Translations under genes and position numbers: made by a program
Notes under the pieces: generated by a model
The model's input: the letters and a program-made list of their open reading frames with translations, nothing else
The model's database searches: none
What the model was told of the DNA's origin: nothing
Shown: positions 51,062 to 58,263 of the stretch, one piece after another
Layout of the letters: each line of letters begins with the position of its first letter
How positions within the stretch are numbered: the stretch's first letter is position 1
Assembly: GCA_964449775.1 (NCBI GenBank)
Contig: CAYVBQ010000001.1
Coordinates: 62,001-126,000 of the forward strand
Direction: 5' to 3'
DNA length: 64,000 nt
DNA from: Fen-1258 sp964449775
GTDB taxonomy: Bacteria; Bacteroidota; Ignavibacteria; Ignavibacteriales; Melioribacteraceae

Positions 51062-51125
51062 CTCGGAGATTCTTCTTCCTCGCTGGCGCTCGTTATCAGA
51101 ATGACTAAAGAAGAGAGAAAAAATT

Positions 51126-51965
51126 ATGTGCGGATCAAATATTTACAAACCAGAACTAATGGAAGTCACCGATATAATTGATGAAACAGTCGACACTAGA
51201 ACGTTCCGGCTGCAGTTCAAAGATAAAGAACTTGCGAAAAATTTTTCCTTCAAGGCAGGACAGTTCGGTGAATATTCAATGTTCGGTGAAGGGGAATCCA
51301 CATTTTGTATTGCTTCTTCACCAACAAGATCGGAATACATCGAATGTTCATTTAAGCAGATCGGAAAAGTTACATCATCAATGCGGAGATTGAGCGTTGG
51401 TGATACAATTGGCTTCCGCGGGCCATACGGAAATTATTTTCCCGTTGAAGAGATGAAAGGTAAAAATGTTTTGTTCATTGCCGGCGGAATTGGATTAGCC
51501 CCGGTTCGTTGTGTCATTTGGAATGTTCTGGATTTGCGAAATGAATTTAAAGATATTACAATAGTCTATGGCGCGCGTTCATATAAAGGTCTGGTTTACA
51601 AACGCGAGTTGAAAGAGTGGAAAGAACGAAAAGATATAAAAACCGTTGTTACGCTTGATCCTGGTGGGGAAGTTCCGGATTGGGATGGCGAAATTGGTTT
51701 TGTGCCGGCGATAGTTGAGAAGACTGCACCCAAAAGTGAAAACACAGTTGCGATTGTTTGCGGTCCTCCTATCATGATAAAATTTACTATCCCCGTTTTA
51801 ACAAAACTCGGTTTTAAAGAAGAGAATATTATTACAACTCTTGAGAATCGAATGAAGTGCGGTCTAGGCAAATGCGGACGATGTAACGTTGGAAATGTTT
51901 ATGTCTGTAAGGATGGTCCCGTCTTCACCTATGCACAGATGAAAGAGTTGCCGCAAGAATATTGA
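51126..51965 (+). CDS. flxA: FlxA-like FAD/NAD(P)-binding oxidoreductase subunit
   Basis: A 279-residue ferredoxin-reductase-fold subunit like HydG/AsrB. The FAD-binding barrel has FKAGQFGEYSMFGEGESTFCIASSP (about 43-67), the NAD(P)-binding part GKNVLFIAGGIGLAPVRCVIW (about 112-132), and a C-terminal [2Fe-2S]-type loop CGLGKCGRCNVGNVYVC (about 243-259). It oxidises NAD(P)H and feeds the Flx-Hdr complex. It is the last gene of the cluster, with a terminator behind it. Confidence 0.92.
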   Translation: MCGSNIYKPELMEVTDIIDETVDTRTFRLQFKDKELAKNFSFKAGQFGEYSMFGEGESTFCIASSPTRSEYIECSFKQIGKVTSSMRRLSVGDTIGFRGPYGNYFPVEEMKGKNVLFIAGGIGLAPVRCVIWNVLDLRNEFKDITIVYGARSYKGLVYKRELKEWKERKDIKTVVTLDPGGEVPDWDGEIGFVPAIVEKTAPKSENTVAIVCGPPIMIKFTIPVLTKLGFKEENIITTLENRMKCGLGKCGRCNVGNVYVCKDGPVFTYAQMKELPQEY

Positions 51966-51987
51966 TTTATTAAAAATATTCATTGTC

Positions 51988-52020
51988 GTGGACGGTCGAG
52001 AGTTCCTCGGTCGTTTTTGT
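51988..52020 (+). terminator. terminator of the hdr-flx operon
   Basis: ACGGTCGAG pairs with CTCGGTCGT (two G-U pairs in the RNA) around a five-base loop, followed by five T. It lies about 25 bases after flxA. A GTG in this hairpin opens the frame of the next gene but is unlikely to be its start. Confidence 0.75.
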
Positions 52021-52065
52021 TTAATTGATAAGAAACACAAGATCGGTTTCTTGGTTCAACCTTTC

Positions 52066-52476
52066 ATGAACATTTTCGATAATAGTAGAAAAAAGAATAT
52101 TCCCATGAAGCCGGTAGATAACTCAAAAGCATTACAAGACTTGTTCACAAATGATTCTAGGAAAGTTAAACTGCCGGATAAAGATCTACCTGCAAAAGAT
52201 TCAATAGAAATTTCCAATACATCAAAAGTTTATGAACGAATTGATAAGTTTCTCAATCTCGGCAGACCCGATAGATTAGATATTAGTGATATGAACAATG
52301 CCGAGCGGGAAGAGTTTCTGAAAATGCTGACTGATCTTATCAGAAAGGGAATAGTCGGGTTTGAGGTGTTGGAAGTAAATGGTAAACCGGAAAAGCACTA
52401 TATAGTTAATCAAATTGGCGATGAACGACTGAAAGGAGCTAAACTTTATAATAAGAAAGGTTATTACAAAGATTAA
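52066..52476 (+). CDS. small protein of unknown function
   Basis: A 136-residue cytoplasmic protein I do not recognise. The first 60 residues are charged and probably unstructured; the C-terminal 70 (GRPDRLDISDMNNAEREEFLKMLTDLIRKGIVGFEVLEVNG... IVNQIGDERLKGAKLYNKKGYYKD) look like a compact helix-strand domain. I begin it at ATG 52066, since an earlier GTG at 51988 lies in the terminator of the operon ahead. Its 3' end overlaps that of the next, opposing gene by four bases. Confidence 0.6.
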   Translation: MNIFDNSRKKNIPMKPVDNSKALQDLFTNDSRKVKLPDKDLPAKDSIEISNTSKVYERIDKFLNLGRPDRLDISDMNNAEREEFLKMLTDLIRKGIVGFEVLEVNGKPEKHYIVNQIGDERLKGAKLYNKKGYYKD

Positions 52477-52991
52477 ACAACTACATTGACCAATGTTCCG
52501 GGTTCTTTCATAAATCCTAAATGATAAGTAGTATTAATTTTTCTTCGCCAAATGTCCATAGGTTCATTTATTTTTTTCAATTCTTTAGAGGAATTCCGGT
52601 CATCAAGCACAACATAGAAACCAATGTCTTTGGGTGGTTTGGAAATAAGTTCTTCTTCAGATGATTCATCAAATTCCACAAAGTCCGCATAATCTCCTTC
52701 TGTATTTGTTTCATAAACCTTTTTGGTTTCATTAAATGTCTTTCTGATTCCCAAAAGTTTTGCAGCGGGTGTGTTTTGTTGAAGCAGTAGGTTGTAGTCT
52801 TGGATGGTTTTATTTTCATCAAACTTCTCAGAAACTTTAATATTCCTCTGATCCTGTGTGGAATATTTCAGATATGTTTTTTCTTCATTCTGAAATTTTG
52901 ATTCGTTTATCTTACGGACACCGGCAACATCGGAGGATGAATTAATGTACTCGAGGTAATAAGGATTAGTATTTGCGGCAGATACCGACAT
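52473..52991 (-). CDS. small protein of unknown function
   Basis: A 172-residue hydrophilic protein, not recognised. It starts MSVSAANTNPYYLEYINSSS, without a signal peptide, continues with long charged stretches (YSTQDQRNIKVSEKFDENKT, FDESSEEELISKPP) and ends with DIWRRKINTTYHLGFMKEPGTLVNVVV. Its stop codon overlaps that of the converging gene at 52066, so the two may be a functional pair, though tail-to-tail overlap alone is weak evidence. Confidence 0.6.
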   Translation of the reverse strand: MSVSAANTNPYYLEYINSSSDVAGVRKINESKFQNEEKTYLKYSTQDQRNIKVSEKFDENKTIQDYNLLLQQNTPAAKLLGIRKTFNETKKVYETNTEGDYADFVEFDESSEEELISKPPKDIGFYVVLDDRNSSKELKKINEPMDIWRRKINTTYHLGFMKEPGTLVNVVV

Positions 52992-53137
52992 ATTCGCCTT
53001 TTTTTACTACTCAACTATATAAGTTTCATCATTCGAAGTCAATCACCATTTTATGAAATCAGTAGATTAAAAGGTTGTTTCTATTGCTCTGGAAATTCTT
53101 AATTTGCTAAAGATAATTTGCAAGAGATTAGAGAATA

Positions 53138-54016
53138 ATGACAAATTCCGCAGTCGAGGCATCAAAAGAAAAAAAATCTATTGCGCTCACTTCAATTCTT
53201 GCCGCGATATTTCTAACTTCATTCAAACTAGTGGTAGGACTATTAACAGGAAGCTTGGGCATTCTTTCTGAAGCACTTCATTCTGCCCTCGACTTAGTTG
53301 CTGCGGTAATAACATTCTTTGCGGTAAAATTTTCGGATACTCCACCGGATGAAGATCACAATTTTGGTCACGGTAAAATTGAAAACTATTCAGCACTTAT
53401 TGAAACACTTTTACTTGTAATTACATGTGTGTGGATTATCTACGAAGCTATTAGAAGATTAGTTACACATGAAGTGCAAATCGAAGTAAACGTATGGAGT
53501 TTTATTGTAATAATTACTTCGATTGTAATTGATTTTTCCCGTTCACGTGCGCTGTACAGAGTTGCTAAGAAACATGACAGCCAGGCGCTCGAAGCCGATG
53601 CACTGCATTTTTCTACTGATATTTGGAGTTCATCGGTAGTTTTAATTGGTTTGATCGGGGCAGCATTTAATTTCCATTACGGGGACCCGATTGCAGCTTT
53701 AATCGTTGCGATGATTGTCTTGAGTGTGAGTTATCGCTTAGGTAAAAGATCATTTGATGCTCTGATAGACAGAGCCCCGCGGGGATTGCATGAAAGAGTT
53801 GAGGCAATTGTAAAAGAAATCCCCGAAGTAAAACAATTCCACGATATTAAAGTTCGCGAGTCGGGTCCAAACAAATTTGTGGATTTAAATATTCACGTTG
53901 ATAAAAATATGACCATAGATCAAGCGCACGAAATTTCTCACATGGTTGAAGAAGCAATCAGCAGTAAAATCAAAAATGTAAAAGTGATGGTTCATGCCGA
54001 ACCGGAGAGCCATTAA
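53138..54016 (+). CDS. cation diffusion facilitator family transporter
   Basis: A 292-residue inner-membrane antiporter that exports divalent metals (zinc, iron, manganese or similar). The first helix part has LGILSEALHSALDLVAAVITFFAVKFSD (with H and D at metal-site positions), the loop DEDHNFGHGKIENYSALIE, and the fifth helix ALEADALHFSTDIWSSSVVLIGL carries the second HxxxD site. The C-terminal domain (about 205-292) is the cytoplasmic metal-sensing fold. Six membrane helices are visible. Metal not predictable. It converges on the receptor gene behind it. Confidence 0.93.
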   Translation: MTNSAVEASKEKKSIALTSILAAIFLTSFKLVVGLLTGSLGILSEALHSALDLVAAVITFFAVKFSDTPPDEDHNFGHGKIENYSALIETLLLVITCVWIIYEAIRRLVTHEVQIEVNVWSFIVIITSIVIDFSRSRALYRVAKKHDSQALEADALHFSTDIWSSSVVLIGLIGAAFNFHYGDPIAALIVAMIVLSVSYRLGKRSFDALIDRAPRGLHERVEAIVKEIPEVKQFHDIKVRESGPNKFVDLNIHVDKNMTIDQAHEISHMVEEAISSKIKNVKVMVHAEPESH

Positions 54017-54062
54017 AAATATTCCAGTTCCGCTTTTAACAATTATAATCCTTCCTTTTAAT

Positions 54063-56264
54063 CTAAAGATTGACATTTGTGCCAAATACAATCATCCTTC
54101 TGCCAAAATAGCTTTCCACTTCTTTTTTTGAAGTATAATCTTTGTAATAAGTATAGCCGAAGATATTCCCGAAATCAAAAATATTTAATCCTTCTAAAAA
54201 GAAAACTGCTGAGTACTTTGAGAAAAGTTGAAACAAATATACCACCCGCAAGTCTACGCGTTTATAAGTCGGGAATCTTTCCGAGTTTTTGATTCCATAT
54301 ACCGGTTCAAATATCTGCGATTGACTATGATAAATGTTTCCAGTTATTGGGGAGTAGGGTCTACCGGTCGCGATTTTACAATTAATTCCGATCATCCAAG
54401 AATCATTGAACATGTAAGTTGCCACAAGGTTTATATTATGAGTAATATCATAATTGCTGTTGGATAATTCTTCAAAGTCCATCCACTTTCTTTTTGTTTC
54501 CATAACTCCATATGAAATCCAGCCATTGATACCAAAAAAGTTCTTACTCTTTAATATTATGTCAATGCCCTTTGCATAACCGTAACCACCGTTATCATAA
54601 TTTAATATTTCATTTTCAAGAGGAAGGTCTTGATACTTTTTATAGTAACCTTCAATTCTCAACTCTTCGGCATCACCAATTGTTCTGTTGAATGAGAAAA
54701 TTACGTGTGATGCTTTCATTGGTTTAAGGTTCGGGTTTCCGTCGGATTCTGAAAATAGTCTTGGATTTGGCAGCTGCCTGAATATTCCAAGTCCTATTGC
54801 GAAAGTTGTAAAGTCATCATATTTATAAGCAAAACTAAATCGTGGATCGAACCAGTAAAGCTCTAACTCTGGAATGTAATCTAACCTTAAACCTACTGAA
54901 CTCGTTAAACTTTCAAATCCCAGTATTTTTACAAATTCAGATTCTGTATATAGCCCGATTCTTGACCCAGCTAACTTAGCGTTGATTCCCTCTGAATATG
55001 CATCAGGTCGAATATCGTAATCTTCCTTTGGTATTATCCCCTCGAATTTAGAAACCCGTTTTTCTATTTCGAATCCTGTATTTAAACGGAAAGATTTTGA
55101 TAGAGTGATTTGAAGATCATTCCGAAATTTGTAATTGTAATCCGTAGTCTTGAGATCTAAAATTCCAAATTTCCAAAGGTTGTCATATGTATTAAATGAG
55201 ATGCTCGTTTTGGATACTATGCTAGTTGAAAGCACATCAGTATTTTGGAGAGCAATTAGTTTGTTGTTTGATGAACCGTCAAAAGTTCCGTTGTATTCCG
55301 GTCGTTCTATCGTAACCCCTTGCTTATCCGTATTGAGGAATACAGTCAACTTCAATTTTCCCGTATCGGAATATTTGTAATTGATAATTGTACTTAGATC
55401 TGAAGATGTAGGTGTAACCACTAAACGGTCTGAACCTCCATTCAGAAGAAAAATTGGTTTAGTGAATGATTGACGAGCGTTTAATTGAATTCCAATTTCA
55501 GTTGATAAAGGAACTCTTGCTTCGAGTGCAGCATTTGCCATAGAGAGTCCGACTGAGTAGCTGGAATTTTCCGGATTGTCTTTTGTCTCGATATCTAAAA
55601 CGCCTGAAAGAACATTTCCGTATTTGGCAGAAAATCCTCCGCTCGAAAAGAACATTCCCTTAATAATCCCCGTGTTGATGTTTGAGAATAATCCACCACT
55701 GGCAGATTCAAATGTATAAGGATGATAGATAGATGCTTGATCGAGCATTGTAACTGTTTCGATTGGGTCACCGCCTCTCACATAAAGCTGCGCCCCCTCA
55801 GAAACCGGAGTAACTCCGGGTAAAGTTTTTAGAGACTGAAATAGATCACCAGCACCTCCGGGAGTCATCATAACATCCCTTGAACTTATCACCAACCCTT
55901 TTTCTTTCAATGAGCCGTAAGAACTTGCTGTAATAACAACACCGCTCAGCTTGATTACAGATTCTTCCAGTATCAAGGCTATTTCAATATTACTCTGTTT
56001 TTCAATTTCAACTTCATGATTTAATTTTTCGTACCCAATCATAGTTGCAATAACAAAAACTTTTCCTTTCTTTTTTGTTGGGAAAGAAAAATTTCCATTT
56101 TCATCCGAGATAGCTCCATCAGTACTACCTGCTATATAAATACTCGCAAAAGCTATCGGATCTTTTCCATCCGTAACTTTTCCTTTTATCTGAGTTTTAC
56201 TTTGGGAATAACAAATTGAAAATAGAACTAAGTATAGCATCATTAGTAATTTAATTGCTTTCAT
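54063..56264 (-). CDS. TonB-dependent receptor with carboxypeptidase-like N-domain
   Basis: A 733-residue outer-membrane receptor. Signal peptide to about residue 20, then a carboxypeptidase-regulatory-like domain (QIKGKVTDGKDPIAFASIYIAGSTDGAISDENGNFSFP, about 25-62). The plug follows (VMMTPGGAGDLFQSLKTLPGVTPVSEGAQLYVRGGDPIET, about 130-170, later FSAKYGNVLSGVLDIETKD) and then the barrel to residue 733. This is a common type in Bacteroidota-like bacteria for uptake of carbohydrates, peptides or metals. It is the last gene of a reverse-strand group with a TPR protein, a regulator and a membrane protein. There is no adjacent SusD-type lipoprotein. Confidence 0.92.
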   Translation of the reverse strand: MKAIKLLMMLYLVLFSICYSQSKTQIKGKVTDGKDPIAFASIYIAGSTDGAISDENGNFSFPTKKKGKVFVIATMIGYEKLNHEVEIEKQSNIEIALILEESVIKLSGVVITASSYGSLKEKGLVISSRDVMMTPGGAGDLFQSLKTLPGVTPVSEGAQLYVRGGDPIETVTMLDQASIYHPYTFESASGGLFSNINTGIIKGMFFSSGGFSAKYGNVLSGVLDIETKDNPENSSYSVGLSMANAALEARVPLSTEIGIQLNARQSFTKPIFLLNGGSDRLVVTPTSSDLSTIINYKYSDTGKLKLTVFLNTDKQGVTIERPEYNGTFDGSSNNKLIALQNTDVLSTSIVSKTSISFNTYDNLWKFGILDLKTTDYNYKFRNDLQITLSKSFRLNTGFEIEKRVSKFEGIIPKEDYDIRPDAYSEGINAKLAGSRIGLYTESEFVKILGFESLTSSVGLRLDYIPELELYWFDPRFSFAYKYDDFTTFAIGLGIFRQLPNPRLFSESDGNPNLKPMKASHVIFSFNRTIGDAEELRIEGYYKKYQDLPLENEILNYDNGGYGYAKGIDIILKSKNFFGINGWISYGVMETKRKWMDFEELSNSNYDITHNINLVATYMFNDSWMIGINCKIATGRPYSPITGNIYHSQSQIFEPVYGIKNSERFPTYKRVDLRVVYLFQLFSKYSAVFFLEGLNIFDFGNIFGYTYYKDYTSKKEVESYFGRRMIVFGTNVNL

Positions 56265-56292
56265 ATTTTTTCCTAAAAACTATTGCTAATAA

Positions 56293-57066
56293 TTAATTTT
56301 TTACCGAAGGAAGCAGCTTGAATTTTACCCAGCCGAAATCAGGTTGCAGTTCTAGTACTTTTGTAAAGATCTCTTTTGCTTTCTCTTTATTATTAATTCT
56401 CTGATAACCAATTCCAAGCCATACTTGGCTTTCTTCATATCCCCAATTTGGCAGAATACTCTTTTCGATCTTGTTTGATTCAAAAAGTGAAATCGCTTTA
56501 TTAAAACTCTCCATTCCTTTATCGACGCTGCCTCCAAACATTGGCGGTGTATTCAAAACCATTATTCCCCTTACAATATGTATACGGGGATTAGTCGGAT
56601 TGACAGTTTCAGCTTCTCCAAGCAGAGTGTGTATTTGAGGTGAGAGAGCCATAGCTTCCATCTGATTACTCCCTAGACGCATAATGTATAATGCGGCAAG
56701 AATGGTTTTTACTTCATCAACCATCTTTCCGGCTTCTATTATTTCTTTGCAAATTTTAACGGCCGGTTCATAAAATTTTTCAACGAAAGAATTGTTCGTG
56801 GCTTGCTTTGATGCATACAATCTATATTCCACATATGCCAAATAATATTTTGCAAGATCATTCGCTGGTTCAACTTCAATCAATCTTTCAAGAAAAGAGT
56901 GAACTTCCATGAATAGTTTGACATCATTTTGAAAATATGCGGTATGAATCTTTTGAACATTTTCATTCAGTTCCTCCGAATTTGTTTCTTGTGCAAACGA
57001 AGGATTGGTATACAGCAGTGCAAGTACCAGCATAAAAAGTATTTTTGTTGCAAATTGATTTTTCAT
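56293..57066 (-). CDS. periplasmic TPR-like protein
   Basis: A 257-residue exported protein, signal peptide MKNQFATKILFMLVLALLYTNPSFAQ, then helical repeats of the tetratricopeptide type (FLERLIEVEPANDLAKYYLAYVEYRLY, AEDTVNP-like turn around ETVNPTNPRIHIVRGIMVL, VWLGIGYQRINNKEKAKEIFTKVLELQPDFG). It sits 28 bases before the receptor gene, so it is likely cotranscribed with it and may bind its cargo or a partner protein; that is inference. Confidence 0.75.
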   Translation of the reverse strand: MKNQFATKILFMLVLALLYTNPSFAQETNSEELNENVQKIHTAYFQNDVKLFMEVHSFLERLIEVEPANDLAKYYLAYVEYRLYASKQATNNSFVEKFYEPAVKICKEIIEAGKMVDEVKTILAALYIMRLGSNQMEAMALSPQIHTLLGEAETVNPTNPRIHIVRGIMVLNTPPMFGGSVDKGMESFNKAISLFESNKIEKSILPNWGYEESQVWLGIGYQRINNKEKAKEIFTKVLELQPDFGWVKFKLLPSVKN

Positions 57067-57116
57067 ATTCTTCTCCTTAAAGTACTTTGAAAGATAAAGT
57101 TAGTTGATAAAAAATT

Positions 57117-57419
57117 TTATTTCTTTATAAGTTTTTCCAAATTTTCTATGTAAGCAGAAAATGCTTTTCTCCCATTCTGGTTTAACGAATAAGAAGTAAC
57201 CGGTTTTCTATTCACAAATTCTTTTGTCACTTTGATATATCCTGCTTCTTCAAGCTTTTTAAGGTTTACACTCAAGTTGCCATCAGTGGTTTTCACTAAG
57301 TTCCTCAAAGCAGTGAACTCAATTTCTTCCACGGTAATCAGAACCGACATAATTGCGAGTCTAATTCTTGAGTGGATTATATCATCTATTTGTTGATAAT
57401 CAAATTCACTCATCTTCAC
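57117..57419 (-). CDS. winged-helix transcriptional regulator (HTH_34-like)
   Basis: A 100-residue DNA-binding protein with a winged helix of the HTH_34 type: IDDIIHSRIRLAIMSVLITVEEIEFTALRNLV, then the recognition part TTDGNLSVNLKKLEEAGYIKVTKEFVNRKPVTSYSLNQNGRKAF. No ligand domain is present. Its start (GTG 57419, or ATG 57413) overlaps the end of the upstream membrane-protein gene, which itself precedes the receptor group; the pair is a frequent arrangement in which a small regulator controls its neighbour and nearby transport genes. Confidence 0.85.
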   Translation of the reverse strand: MKMSEFDYQQIDDIIHSRIRLAIMSVLITVEEIEFTALRNLVKTTDGNLSVNLKKLEEAGYIKVTKEFVNRKPVTSYSLNQNGRKAFSAYIENLEKLIKK

Positions 57420-58005
57420 AACATTGTTTTTTGTATTTGCGATTAAGAATAATTCCCGGTATAATTTGCCCGACCGTTATTAAAAAAGCCATGATAAGCA
57501 ATGAATTTAATCCCCCAACAAAAAAAATAACAACTCCGCCAAACCACCATAAAACACCAATAACTTTGAACCATTTTTGATTATTTAGTGCAGATGTTAG
57601 ATAGAAAGCTGATCCAAGAAAAATTGCCATAATGGAGCTAACGTAATCTCCTCTAATTGCACCTGAGAAAAATCCGGCAAAGCCGGCAATGGTCATTCCA
57701 GTCCCGACCGAAAACCAAAGCATCCCCATAATTTTTCCGGCAAATGTTTCCACTCTAACTTTATTTTTTAGCTTTTTGTACATGAAATAGGAAAAGATCC
57801 ATCCGGTTGATATCAGAACTACCCATACCCAAATGAAATCAAATTGCATTTGCAGCTTAAATTTTAAATAGCTGCCGAGCATGCCGATTACAACAAGAAC
57901 CCCCCATATAATGTAGCCCATACCATTATCGGCAATAATTTTTTGGCTGTCTTCCATGACTTTCTTAATAAACCGTAATTCATCAAGTGCTTGCTTTTCT
58001 TCCAT
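57406..58005 (-). CDS. five-helix membrane protein
   Basis: A 199-residue inner-membrane protein, about five helices (GYIIWGVLVVIGMLGSYL, FDFIWVWVVLISTGWIFSYFMY, MLWFSVGTGMTIAGFAGFFSG, SIMAIFLGSAFYLTSAL, VIGVLWWFGGVVIFFVGGLNSLLIMAFLI), with a charged N-terminal segment. I do not know the family. It starts after AAGGAAAC and is translationally coupled to the regulator behind it, a pairing common for DUF-type membrane protein and HTH_34 genes. Confidence 0.75.
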   Translation of the reverse strand: MEEKQALDELRFIKKVMEDSQKIIADNGMGYIIWGVLVVIGMLGSYLKFKLQMQFDFIWVWVVLISTGWIFSYFMYKKLKNKVRVETFAGKIMGMLWFSVGTGMTIAGFAGFFSGAIRGDYVSSIMAIFLGSAFYLTSALNNQKWFKVIGVLWWFGGVVIFFVGGLNSLLIMAFLITVGQIIPGIILNRKYKKQCCEDE

Positions 58006-58263
58006 TGTTGTTTCCTTAAAGTGCTTTATTTTCTAAAGCAAAGTATGGAAAAATTGTCTTTGTGTCAAGGGGGACAAGAATTTTTTTATAAACTGTTATT
58101 ATTGAACTTCCTCGTCAAAGACCTCGTTATCTATCTTATAGGAGTTAGTTACTCATGAATAATAGAATTCAATTGATGGAATTCTTAAATTAGATTGTGT
58201 CTTGTTAATTAAAAGAAATTTCTTCTTTCTCATAAAGTTAAAAACAGAAACAAAGGAATAAGA

